Positions 21,771-31,958 of a stretch of DNA of 64,000 nt are shown here, piece by piece (the first letter of the stretch is position 1; each line of letters opens with the position of its first letter). Location: NCBI GenBank assembly GCA_947095535.1, contig OX352773.1:132027781-132091780 (forward strand), given 5' to 3'. The translations under genes and the position numbers were made by a program. This DNA comes from Poecilobothrus nobilitatus (taxonomy: Eukaryota > Arthropoda > Insecta > Diptera > Dolichopodidae). The notes beneath the pieces are model-generated. The model was not told the DNA's origin. It saw only the letters and a list, made by a program, of their open reading frames with translations, and made no database searches.

Positions 21771-22194
21771 TGTTGCCTACATATTAAAAAATATTAAATC
21801 GATAAATCAACTAAATAATAATAGTTGGGAATTTGGGAATTTGGTGTGACTGTGTTAGCAGATTTTTAATAGTACAGCACACATAAAAATATGCATACCA
21901 TTTTTGTACATGTTTGTACCTACATACATATGTAATAAAAAAATTTGGTTTTAAAAGTATGTAATTGAGAATATATTAAATTGCTTACTTCTAAATGCTA
22001 ATGTTTTTGAATTAAAAAAAAATTATTTTGCTTTTTCTAGACGATGTAGATATACATATATGTATGTATGTACATAACATATATTTTATGATTAATTCAT
22101 AATTATTGTTATTGAAAAGAAAAATATTGTTGTTATTTACTATTTTTAAAAAAGACTGGATTTCTTATTTTTAATATATTCTTTTTGTTGTTTA

Positions 22195-22389
22195 ATGTTT
22201 TTACATAATTGGAAATATATTCTTAGTTTTTATACTTCAGAAAAAGGCATTAGTGGTGCAGATCATCATTCCCTAATAGATCTTAATTTAAAGGCAGCTC
22301 CCAATTTAGATATCAATGTTAGGGCCATAATATGCCATTTTAATATGTTAAGAGTTTCGAAAGAAAAGCCCTATTTTAATTATAATTAA
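22195..22389 (+). other. Unrecognised 64-codon open frame (copy A)
   Basis: Has better than average amino-acid balance for this region (SGADHHSLIDLNLKAAPNLD and later HFNMLRVSKEKPYF), unlike the usual Phe/Ile/Lys-rich chance frames. It has no ATG until well inside (the first codon is TTT ATG-like context at 22195) and matches no family I know. Probably a decayed element fragment. Confidence 0.3.
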
Positions 22390-22519
22390 GAAAGGAAAAA
22401 CACATATCTATATAAATATTATAAATAAACACATTGCTTTTATAAATAAAAATGTATACTAAAAATCAATTGATTTGATGAAAAAAAACTTAAATTTAAC
22501 ACTTGCTAACTAAATTTTA

Positions 22520-23667
22520 AGTAAATGCATATTAAGTTTTACACTGTGTTCTCAAGTGCGGCACATTAATTTGTTTACACATTCATATCTTTCAAATTCA
22601 TCGCTTTCAAACCAAAAATATTTTCGAAGCACATATTATTACATATTTTTAAGTATGTACCTATATGTATATGTACACATGCAATGCAATGGTCTCCATA
22701 AAAAACAATAGTCTTTTATAGAAAAAAAAAACTTTATGTATTACGTATACGTATTGGTATTGGTATTGGTGAGTTTAGTAAATTTAGATAAAATGTTTTA
22801 TTTTGGTTCTGTAATAATTCTGTTAAAAATTCTGTTATATCTTTGTATGAAAATTTAATTTTGAAATTAAGCTACTTTCTCTAATGTTTTTCGATATTAT
22901 TATTTTAAGATCATGTATTGTCATCGGGATCTGATCTAATGAAGAAAATTTCAAGTCTCTAGCTCAACGGGAAGTGTGTTTAAAATGGCTTCTAAGATTC
23001 CATCCTTTACCCAACCAAGTTAATAAAAAGCTGTTAAAAAGAGTTTTATCGAACAACATTAAAGAAACAACTAAAGTATATTTATTAGGCAAATATTATA
23101 AAAATCACAGCAATCTTATTTTTAAATTTTTAAAATCAGTTATGGTTATAAATAAATTTAAATTGTTTCTTTGTGGTTTTTTGTTTTAAATTAGGTAGGT
23201 GTATGTAAGTTTTTTTGGTTACTTAATTTTTAAATTGAAGAGACTAAGCGAGACCGAGAGGTGTGTAAATTTGCAGGTAAGAGGGTATGAAACGTATACG
23301 TATGCTAACCTAGTCGTGAGCAGGCTGCCGGAATATAGGAGTTTAAGTATTTCAGTTTTTCTGGTTTTTATATTTATCGTTATTCAGATTTCTCTGATAA
23401 GTGTTTCCAATTTTACGTCGGAAAATTTCTTATGCAAAATAACGCAATCTTATGCAATATAATAACGAATTTTAATAAATATAATATATGTATCAGTTAA
23501 TAATTGTACATATTAAGTTCTAATAAATAAATTTAGTATATTAAAATTTAAAGTTAAAATAAAGGTTCAAGTATTAGAAAGTTCTAGTGTTACAAGTTAG
23601 AAGTGTTTATTATTCTCAAATAATATAAAAGTTAAGTTTTTCCTAATAGATAATCTTTTAAATCAAA
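22520..23667. other. Interval without a recognised gene
   Basis: AT-rich up to about 22900. 23230-23340 is less AT-rich (GAGACCGAGAGG, GTCGTGAGCAGGCTGCCGG) but shows no conserved frame. Open frames 22974-23189 and 23199-23462 match nothing I know. The last 100 bp may be the 5' untranslated region of the P-type relic that follows. Confidence 0.4.
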
Positions 23668-24230
23668 ATGCCTTTTATTTGAAATTGTTGCATACGAAGT
23701 TTCAAAACTACTTCTCGAAAAGAAAATTTAAAATTTTTTAAGTTTCAACCAAAGAATACTGCAAAATATGAAAAGTGGGCTAGTGCTTGTTGGCAATCAT
23801 TTGACTACATAAAAAATTAAAAAAGTTCTTATATTTTTAAATCAACAGCCGTTTCTACTTTTTTACGGCAAAAACTTGAATTTCGTTTACCTTCCGTTCG
23901 TTGTATCTACAATAATTTGCCAATAAAAACCTGAACTTCTTCTATACTACCAAAGGAATTATTTGTAAAAATTATTTTCTAATCTTCCTGATCAATCTAG
24001 AGAAGTTACATTAATATTTGATGAAATGGCAATAAAAAGAAATTTTACTTATAATGAGGGATATGAAAAAATTGAAGATTTTGTTAATTATGCACGTGGT
24101 TCAGACAAGCGACAGCCCGAAGTAGCAAAAAATGTATTTATGATATGAAGTTTGCATGACAATTGGAAACAAATCTTGGGATATGTTTTGTCAGAAAATT
24201 CCATACCCGCGTAAGTAAATTAATTTTAAG

Positions 24231-24325
24231 GGCCTCGGTGGCCTAGTGGGTAAGAGCGTATAACCACATATACCCACATTTACATATGTGGCAGAGAAAT
24301 GAATTAAAAAAAAAAAAATTTACCT
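24231..24325 (+). mobile_element. tRNA-derived SINE-like fragment
   Basis: GGCCTCGGTGGCCTAGTGGG followed by TAAGAGCG contains a perfect Pol III A box (TGGCCTAGTGG). A hairpin CCACATA/TATGTGG follows (24263-24290), then an A-rich tail (about 24305-24319). No B box is found, so it is not a tRNA gene. It interrupts the P-type transposase just after a GTAAGT donor-like sequence. Confidence 0.5.
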
Positions 24326-25304
24326 TTATGGAAATTTTAAAATTGACACAGGATTTGAAAATAAAAATACGTTCTATAATATGTATCAATATCAGTCAAG
24401 TACTAATAAATCTTTTTTTAAACAGCTTGGAGCCAATGTAGAAAAGCCTTATTTTTTTCATAAAAATGAAAAAAATATTGCTTATACGACACTCGCACCT
24501 TTTTAAATCTTAGAAATAATTTAATGAAATACCCTTTAAGAAAATCAGAAAAGGGTGCTAAATGGAATATTGCTACAGAATTATTTGAAAAAGATAGGAA
24601 ATCTTCTACACGTGTTTGTCCTAGATTAACGGAGAATCACATAAATCCAAAGAATTTCCAAAAAATGAGTGTAAAGCTAGCTATTCAAGTTTTAAGCGCA
24701 AGTATTTCAGCTGGAATCAAAACATATGCTGAATCTAATTTTTATGAAGATAAAGACTGCGCTCTATTTATAGCAGAAGTTTTTGAAAAACTAAATAATT
24801 TATTCGACTGTTTAAACAGCAAGTCACTTTTTAATAAAAATCCAAATATGGCTGACTTGCAAAAAAATAATCATGTAAGGAATTTAATGGTTAGTATTAT
24901 ACAATATTTGCAAGATCTTAAATTTTAAGTGCCAAATAAAAAAAAAGAATAAATTGTTTGAATGGATTAACACAAACAATTAAAGCTACTCTTATGTTGT
25001 TAAATGATTTGTTCGATGAATATAATGATTGGTATTATATTTGCACAAACATTTATTCAGTTTAATACGTTTCAAAAAGAGAAATCCACCTGCACATTAG
25101 TTCGGATCAATAATAGCAAAAATAATTGGTGTAAAAATAGTATTTTGTTCTAAGTTCTTCTAAGTTGTCCTAAGTGAAGAAGATCATGAAAATATGCTTA
25201 ATGTAGATTGCCAAAATATTTTACATAACGAAGAATCGAATGACAAGTTTGAGACAAATGAAAATGATTTAAAGCGTATTTATTGCACTCTAAATACTAA
25301 AACT

Positions 25305-25394
25305 GATTTTATAGTTAATACAGATTATATAGCTAATACAGATTTTATAGCTAATACAGATTGTATAGCTAATACAGATTTTATAGATATTATT
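25305..25394 (+). repeat. 18-bp tandem repeat, five units
   Basis: Units start at 25305, 25323, 25341, 25359 and 25377 and have the form GATTNTATAGCTAATACA. The period keeps the frame and encodes six-residue units (ANTDFI/ANTDYI) inside the P-type relic. Confidence 0.92.
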
Positions 25395-25562
25395 GAAAAT
25401 CAGCAATATTATTCGGACTCAGCAGAAACAAAATTTTTATCAGAAAATGCAAGAAGATATTTTGCAGGTTTTGCAATAAAAAAAATTTTGAAACATAGTA
25501 AAATAATTGCAGTGATTGCGCAAAAATTTGTTCGATTGCGAAATAACAAAAATGTCAAATGA

Positions 25563-27616
25563 AAGCGAACTTTTAATATATTTTAAAAATGATTCCGACT
25601 TTCGATCACGATCACGATCACATCCACAAATAAATTTTTTGAAATTTGTCTAAAATTTACAAATAATTTTGATAAAATTATGAAAACAAGCTCTCACGAA
25701 GAAGGAATATTATTTAAAATTAAAACTAGCTCTATAAATGAGGCCAATTGATGTTATAAACATAGAATAAAATTTGTAGAATATTTTCTGTTGATTTTAA
25801 TTAGAAAAAACTGCTTATGGATTTTTGAAAGAAGACCCATTGATAAAAAATTATACTAGCGAACGAAGACTAAGAATTTTAAAAGAATAATACAGCAAGA
25901 GCTAAGTGGATTAGACCTATTGGGCATAGCAGGAAAAAAAACGCCATACTCTTTACCTTTTTGGAAAATAGGAAAAATTGAACATCGTTAGTATAAAAAA
26001 CAACAGTTGCAAGATTTGAGATGATTTAAAAAAAAAAACAATTTTATTTTAAACTTAATTTCCTTTTGAAAGACCCGGTATTTTTAATACTTTGGAAAGA
26101 ATATTTTGAACTCTTCAATTTTGTACTTAATAATTTTTTTTCTTTTAGCAAATTTTAAAATAAATTGATTACTTGTCAGTACTTAGCCAGTACTTAGTCA
26201 GTACTAATTAAAAGAATTTTAAAATTAATACATGATGGGTATAAAGAGTGTCCAGCTCTCAATTGTCTTCCTGGGAATGTTGATACAAACAAAAAAGTGT
26301 TTTGGAAGAAAAGGTCTAATTCCAACGGTTTCCGAGATAACTGTATTCAAAGTTTTTCGTATATGTTTTTGAAAAGAAAATCATATCTCTTTCCGTGAAC
26401 AACATAAGAAGAGAACATTTTAAACATTAAAATTATCTGCTAACATTTTAAATATTACAATTTTTTAAAACTATAAATTAAATAAAGTGTAATAACAAAA
26501 ATTAAAGCTGAGAAAAATAATTTACATATCTTTATGTATATATACCTATATAATTTAAAAACGTTAAGAAATAAAACATTTATCGTTACCGTTTCTATAA
26601 TTTTTAATTCAACAATATATTTTTTTTTTAAGATTTTCTTTTTCACATTTTCACATATTCTTTTACAAAATTGTAAAACAGCCATACGCAATCATTCATA
26701 ACAAAACCTTTTGGTAAAGTAAAAATAAAATCTATTAAAATTCATTCGACAAAAAATAATATTTAACAGCATATATGTATAACGCATACATATACAAAAA
26801 AAATAAAAAATTGTTTCTCAAATGATCGTTACTAGTTACAGCTTAAACTCTGTTAAAAGCTTTTTTTATTTTTTAACGTGTATGAATGTACGATGATATT
26901 AGATCCATATGAGGGTTGTATTTTAAAAAACAATTTTTATAGGGGAGTTTAAGAGTAAAGACGGTAACCAATTGTTTGTATGTTTAGAAAATTTTTCTGT
27001 CAAAGAAGTCTATAGTCTCGTCAAACGAACTATAATTTCATTTTTAAATAAGACGAACTTAGATTCAAACCGTAGTCCTCCGCTTTTTGAGCAATTTAAA
27101 ATTCGAATTAAAAAATTCCAAAATTTAATTTGCTTACTTTATTTGTGCTATTGCGATACCAAATTATTGCTCTCTGTAAAGAGGAAAAAGTTTAATAAAT
27201 TTTACGAAATTCGGGTAGACATTTAACAACGTTTTTATAAATGAAAAAACTATAAATTTAACATTTTTTGTATCCAGATATTTTAAAATATGAATTTTAA
27301 GGTTTGCTTTGAAATTTTCTCAAAAAAATGTCTACTTTACAAATTATTAAGGATTAAAAGTTACTTCACCATTTAGCTCTTTATTTTCCCACAAGAGTCA
27401 ATAGTATAGGAGTGAGCTTTCGCTTTCTTCAACTCTGGTCTTAATAGTTTATGTAATTTATGGTATTATTATTTATTAATTTTTATTACATTTTGACATT
27501 TTCGTTTTAGGTTTTTCAAAAATTTATATTACATAGTTTTAAACTTTAATTATAAAAAAGTGTAATTTAATAAAAAAGATTAAGTTTAATTTTCAAATAA
27601 TTTGTGCAAAAAACAT
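25563..27616. other. Interval without a recognised gene
   Basis: 25563-26030 may hold the decayed C-terminal remainder of the P-type transposase. A CACGATCACGATCACATCC run is at 25605-25625. 26240-26400 is less AT-rich (AGTGTCCAGCTCTCAATTG) but not identified. Frames 26455-26691 (minus) and 26972-27226 (plus) match nothing I know. Confidence 0.4.
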
Positions 27617-27720
27617 TTATCCACTCATCACCATTCGAACAAACTCTTCATAATTAACATTTCCTTGGGAATCTTCTTGGTTAACAAGTAGCTGCTCAAC
27701 TTCTTCATCTGTTAATTTTT
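27617..27720 (-). pseudogene. EF-hand C-terminal fragment, Mlc-c-like
   Basis: The minus strand reads [17 protein letters not shown], then [17 protein letters not shown] and a TAA at 27617. It closely resembles the last EF-hand of fly cytoplasmic myosin essential light chain (Mlc-c), with '[11 protein letters not shown]' as the exact C-terminal style of that protein. Upstream of the Lys-Lys the frame stops within a few codons; a shifted frame (SEGRLTKP) could be the decayed preceding helix. No convincing polypyrimidine acceptor is seen next to the block. It is either a terminal exon with unclear splice site or, more likely, a fragment or pseudogene. Family confident, status uncertain. Confidence 0.65.
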
Positions 27721-27888
27721 TTAGGTTTTGTTAGACGACCTTCTGAAAGTTGGTTTACCCAAGTGAAATTATAATATTCTTACTGATGAGCATCTTTAAC
27801 TGCACACTTTTCAATTAAAAATACTGGCAAATATTCTAATACATTTTCATGAAGGCATTTCAAAAATTTTATTAACAGTAATTTTATG

Positions 27889-28475
27889 GGTCAATCATGA
27901 AAGTCTTGTGAGTTAAAATTTTTTTCTGTTTTAGAAAAAAGGCATTAATTACCAATCATGAAAGTCCTCTGGGAAAAGAATTTTTTCTTTTAAGAAAAAA
28001 CATTATTTTGCGTTTTCATGAATGTTTATTTGTTTAAGTTTTGTCATAATTTCAGACTTTTTAAGTGACACGCATTTTAGCTGTGGACTTTGAACAATAA
28101 ACATCAATATCTTAGGAACCAGAAGTGGGACCGATCTGATTTAAAAAACCTAGTCCCCGATACTATAATAGAAACGAAAAATGAAAACAAAATTAAAAAA
28201 GTTCCGGAAAGTGGCACCTTAGTTTTTGAACCCAAAATACGACTTCCGATTCCCAAAATACGGGGGTTTTTTGCAACCAACCTAGCCACAGATTGTTTAA
28301 GAAAATGCCTACATATATTATATTTATACTTATAATTTCCTTTTTCTAAACCCAATTTATTTTTATCGGTGAATCCAAAAATTCGATGAGTCTCTTAGGC
28401 GTCTTCTTTCACGGTAGAAAATGGTATTTACTTCCTTTTCCATTTCTTCCATCTCTTCATCCTAAATCCAAATAG
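27889..28475 (-). repeat. Dispersed repeat family X, near-complete copy
   Basis: Inverted relative to 37745-38512 and alignable along its length, from the end motif GGGTCAATCATGAAAGTCTT to the coding-like start. On the minus strand that start reads DEEMEEMEKEVNTIFYRERR, RRLRDSSNFWIHR and a stop (about 28460-28365), followed by a non-coding tail. The overlapping open frames 28090-28335 and 28104-28355 are parts of this repeat and not genes. Confidence 0.85.
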
Positions 28476-29683
28476 AAATAGTTTTCTCAATTTTTATTTT
28501 TTAAAATAAGTAAAAAAAAACAGCAAGAAGGCGATACGTTAAAGTAGATTCAGCATAACTTATAAATATTCTTTATACCGTGGCTTCAAGTTATTGAAGT
28601 TAATTTGACAGCTTTTGAAATATTTTACTATAATGTAAATTAAGGAACATAATGAAAAATGAATCCAATTAAGGAAATAAATTTGGTGGAATATATTGAA
28701 AATTATAAAAAATATTTTGTAATACTTCTTACAGTATTTATGAAAAAAAGAGCAAAATCTAATCAAATTAAAAAAACTAAAAAGTAAAACAAATATTCGT
28801 TGTCAAAGTTGTCGTTATTATTACACAATTCGAGAAAAAGCAGCATTCATTAAATAGTTGTAAGTCTTCGCTACTCCATACATTGTTTTTTGCAATATTT
28901 TTTGGAATTTAATTTAGTTTTGTGTAAATAGTAGATATATAATTTTGAAAATAAACATATATTTATTTATAACAATTTGTAAGAAATAGTAGTATAACAA
29001 GTCTCTTATTTAATTACTTTGCTTTTTGTGAACATAAATGAATCTGTGTTAACATTTGATTTACAGAAATGTCTATTTAGCTATACCTTATCTTGAAACT
29101 TCGGTTTCTTCTTACAAAAGGTCCGTGTAGACTTATAATCTAGCAGCAACAACCTACGTGTTTAATGTGGTATGAATCCGTGGCACGCCGCGGAGGAAAC
29201 AAACTTCCTTTCAGCTTATTAAAGTACGTACAAACAATTTCAAAAACTATTTGTAAAAATAACGTATCAAATAGCGACTCTTGCTTAGGTCATCACTGTA
29301 CTTATATTTTTCACTTAAGATCACGATATTGAATTTATTAACCATAAATTTCTTGTACGGAGAGTTTCTTGTGTAATACGCAGATGGAAAAGGAAGAAAA
29401 CTCGCGTAACTTCACATCATACGCGAGATACAATTTATATATGTATATTTAACTTATAATTATAAGTTAAGGTAATAAAAAAAAATCGAAGTTGACAACA
29501 TTAAATCTTAATTTTCCTGTATTATAAAAAAATATGTTTGTGAGGCAAAGTAGACGAAAATGGAAACAAATTTAGTTGCAACTCAGCTAAATCGCTGAGA
29601 TATAGCAAAGATTTTAGATAAATTCTATATAAAAACTCATTAAATGAAGATGCGACTTTTTGAATTCTTTATATCTATTAAAG
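28476..29683. other. Interval without a recognised gene
   Basis: AT-rich to about 29080. 29090-29430 has more complex sequence, including GGCACGCCGCGGAGG and a perfect small hairpin (29401-29427), but no conserved frame or RNA family I can name. Confidence 0.4.
29401..29427. other. Perfect 8-bp stem-loop
   Basis: CTCGCGTA and TACGCGAG form an 8-bp GC-containing stem with an 11-base loop, unusual in this AT-rich context. Confidence 0.6.
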
Positions 29684-29717
29684 TCAGTTCGTCTCTGACA
29701 TTTAATAAAAGTGGTTG
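29684..29717 (+). promoter_or_regulatory. Internal Inr + DPE promoter of a LINE
   Basis: TCAGTTC fits the arthropod initiator with A(+1) at 29686. GGTTG at 29713-29717 fits the downstream promoter element RGWYV at exactly +28 to +32. TATA-less Inr/DPE promoters at the first base are typical of Jockey-superfamily LINEs, and LINE ORF1 begins about 430 bp downstream. Confidence 0.6.
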
Positions 29718-30117
29718 CTTTTGGTGTGATACTTATATTTCCTTTTTTCTTTTTTTAAATTTTAAAATTTTTAAATTTATAAAAAAAAAGTTTTAAATTT
29801 AATTTAAATTTGAAGCATATTGTTTTGAATTTAAATAAAACCTTTTAACATTTTCACTTTAATAATTTCTTTTTTTTAATATAGGTAGTAAATATTATAT
29901 TCTCAATCAAACGGTTTATTTTTGATTATTTATACTGTTGTTGTAATTTAGTTAATTTTTTTTTGTTTCTAAAGCGATGATAACATTAATTTCTGTGTAG
30001 TGGTTCTCAATTTTTAATTTTTTTATATTATAAATAAAATTGGATTTCGGATCGGATTTTCGGCTTGATTCGCCGGTGACTTTATTTCGACATTTTTATT
30101 ATTTATTTATATTTTTT

Positions 30118-30232
30118 TCTTTTCATATCTCTTACAATGTCTCAAGTGTAATAAGGTGACATATGGCGAAGTAAATGCTGAGCCTACAAGTACATGCGAT
30201 GGTAGCTGTGAGGGGTTGTTTTATCCTGTATG
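30118..30232 (+). pseudogene. LINE ORF1 N-terminus with PHD-like finger
   Basis: Reads LQCLKCNKVTYGEVNAEP, then CDGSCEGLFYP and a stop. CxxC...CxxxC followed by an aromatic pair is the opening half of the ORF1 PHD-like finger; compare CQCDGYCNKLYY at 1790-2108. No ATG is left in frame, and the second half of the finger is missing. Confidence 0.55.
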
Positions 30233-30343
30233 AGACTCACAGCTCCATTGGCGGATAGGGTAAAATATTAACCTTCTAACGGGTTGGCACCACTCACACG
30301 ACCCAGTTCTGAGGTTGAACAAAGTGTCAATAACTATCAATCT

Positions 30344-30447
30344 CAATCAATCTCAACCTTCGTGGAGATCAACTATCAAACTATCAATCTCAACCTTCGT
30401 GGAGATCAACTATCAAACTATCAATCTCAACCTTCGTGGAGATTTAA
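30344..30447 (+). repeat. 37-bp minisatellite, about three units
   Basis: Unit beginning CTATCAATCTCAACCTTCGT, starting at about 30344, 30381 and 30418. Because 37 is not a multiple of three, successive units are read in different frames, so two frames encode the same TFVEINYQTINLNLRGD string. Confidence 0.93.
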
Positions 30448-30544
30448 TTCAACTAAAATCTCCCTTTCCAGTTCAGTCTGAAAATATACATCTTACGGAT
30501 ATATCTTCGAACTTAAGTTCGAACTTGTCGTCTAACACTATTGT

Positions 30545-30968
30545 TGTGAATAATAGTAGTAATAATAAAAATAATAATAGTGATTATAATAGAAATATTA
30601 GTAATAATAATAATAGTAATAATAATAAAAATAATGATAATATTAATAGTGATAATATTAACGATAATAACAAAAATAATAATGCTAGTAGCGGCAGTAT
30701 TAATAAATAACATTGATCACAGTAATAGTAATCGTAATGATAATATTAGTAGTAATAATAATAATAATAGTAATAATAATAATAATAGTAATAATAATAG
30801 AAATAGTAATAATAATAGAAATAGTAATAATAATAGAAAGAGTAATAACAATAGTAGAACTAATAATGGTAAAAACTAAATACAATCATAGTAATAATAA
30901 TAATAGAAAAAATATTAACCATAATATTAATAATAACATTAGTAATAATAAAAATAGTAACATTGTAA
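30545..30968 (+). repeat. AAT/AGT trinucleotide tract
   Basis: About 420 bp made mostly of AAT, AGT and related triplets, encoding poly-Asn/Ser in one frame and poly-Ile/Val in another. Opposing and shifted open frames here are artefacts of the repeat. It lies within the ORF1 part of the LINE. Confidence 0.92.
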
Positions 30969-30979
30969 TTTTTTAACAT

Positions 30980-31947
30980 TGGTCTGGCCCCAGTTATGGG
31001 GAGAGGTCGCCAGCAGAGAACAAAAATGAAGTAGATGGTAGAGAGATGGGGTGGTTTCCCGTCAGAGAGCGATGTGTAAGCTGAACACGAGGGAGAGGAA
31101 ACTTAGGCTGTAGTTGAAACAGGAGGGGAAGTCAGAGGAAACAATTAACTATTGCGATTTGGCTTTGCCTTCAACGGGGGCTGCAGTCTCGAAGCATAGT
31201 AAGGATGAGAAGGTGACAAGCAAGGGGCCTTGGGGAGGTTGCAAAACCGACTATATCGGTGGAGAAACCGACCAAACCAAGGTCAACTCTGATCGAGTCA
31301 GCAACGGTTCCTCTTAGATTGGAAATTTCCAAGGGGCTCAAATTCGGGAAAGCGAATGAGAATGTCCCGACGGCTACATTGACTGGCGATAACAAGCCAG
31401 CAGGTATGCAAGACAGCACTTTGAAATTGTCCGAAACGCAGGTAGGCCTGGCAGCTCAGATACGGGTGAATTCCCTGTCCCAACAAAGGCTGAAAGCGAA
31501 CATCCGCGTAAAAGTAGCGGAGAAAAACAAGGCGGTATGAAAAGATCAAAGTCAGAGCAGGATGTCATACCGCCTATATCAGAGCAGATGGCTATAGATG
31601 AGCGGATGAAAAGAGGAAGTCAGAGGAAGTCATAGTCAGAGTCCCCAGAGGAAGTACATGGTGAAGTGACAGAGCACCTGTCAAAATTGGCAATAGAAGC
31701 CGAGCTGACCACCATTGTTTCGGAGGTCAGCTCCAAAAAAGTGGCAAATGTAGTAGAGCTTGAGGATACCCAGTCAATGAACTCCTTCACGGAAGCATCA
31801 CAGCAGGGATCCTCGTCAGCCGAGATGGATCCGGCAAACCTGGAGGGCCTGGAGGAGATTACTCCGATAGATACAGGCACTCCAGGGGTCGGGAACATTA
31901 AGGATAGAATGGGTGAAATAAATATCCCACCTAGCGAAGGCGAGTAG
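30980..31947 (+). pseudogene. LINE ORF1 remainder, decayed
   Basis: Higher-GC coding-like sequence with frames 31259-31540 (PTKPRSTLIESATVPLRLEI) and 31666-31947 (acidic, SEVSSKKVANVVELEDTQSM, ending at a stop 12 bp before ORF2). No CCHC knuckles are visible. Called ORF1 by position and composition only. Confidence 0.5.
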
Positions 31948-31958
31948 CTAGCATACCC

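Larger units (their letters stand above)
20322..22190. other. Non-coding AT-rich interval with internal direct repeats
   Basis: Holds the two direct repeats 20509-20957 and 21133-21770, a palindrome at 21404-21437 and fly-like TACATATGTATGTATGTACAT tracts (21915-21935, 22055-22080). The minus frame 20517-20729 is part of the repeat and not a gene. Confidence 0.5.
1..22519 (+). repeat. Copy A of a 41.48-kb-period direct duplication
   Basis: This whole stretch recurs in the same orientation at 41477-64000. The offset is 41476 up to about 2470, 41477 to about 14296, 41480 to about 14520 and 41481 after that, reflecting three small indels. By eye I found substitutions at 3218, 3939, 4114, 10159, 13151, 13191, 15830, 15926 and 16918, so identity is about 99.9%. 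Its left limit is the window edge, so the true start of the repeat unit is unknown. Confidence 0.97.
23668..25562 (+). pseudogene. Second THAP/P-element-type transposase relic
   Basis: The N-terminus, from ATG 23668, is a broken THAP finger (NCCIRSFKTT, LKFFKFQPKNTAKYEKWASA) with a TGA at codon 5. Then come LPSVRCIYNNLP and VTLIFDEMAIKRNFTYNEGY (about 24005-24070), the first catalytic block of P-type transposases, followed by NVFMI and WKQILGYVLSENSIPA. An insertion with a tRNA-like head sits at 24231-24325. Downstream: FFKQLGANVEKPYFF, LRNNLMKYPLRKSEKGAKWN, LTENHINPKNFQKMSVKLAI (24524-24928), and a C-terminal frame (25194-25562) with NARRYFAGFAIKKILKH after an 18-bp tandem repeat. Motif wording differs from the relic at 3022-4877, so this is another lineage. 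Multiple stops and shifts. Confidence 0.85.

Noticed and set aside
24231..24325. A complete tRNA gene
   Set aside because: The A box is perfect but there is no B box, no T arm and no acceptor stem; a poly-A tail follows, fitting a SINE fragment better.
26972..27226. 84-codon plus frame
   Set aside because: No recognisable motif, and composition is typical of AT-rich chance frames.
28090..28355. Two opposing frames of about 80 codons
   Set aside because: Both fall in the non-coding tail of the X copy at 27889-28475; only the short EEMEEMEKEV tail is shared as protein among copies.
30513..30976. Several overlapping frames of 60-130 codons
   Set aside because: They are products of the AAT/AGT triplet tract, open in many frames on both strands.
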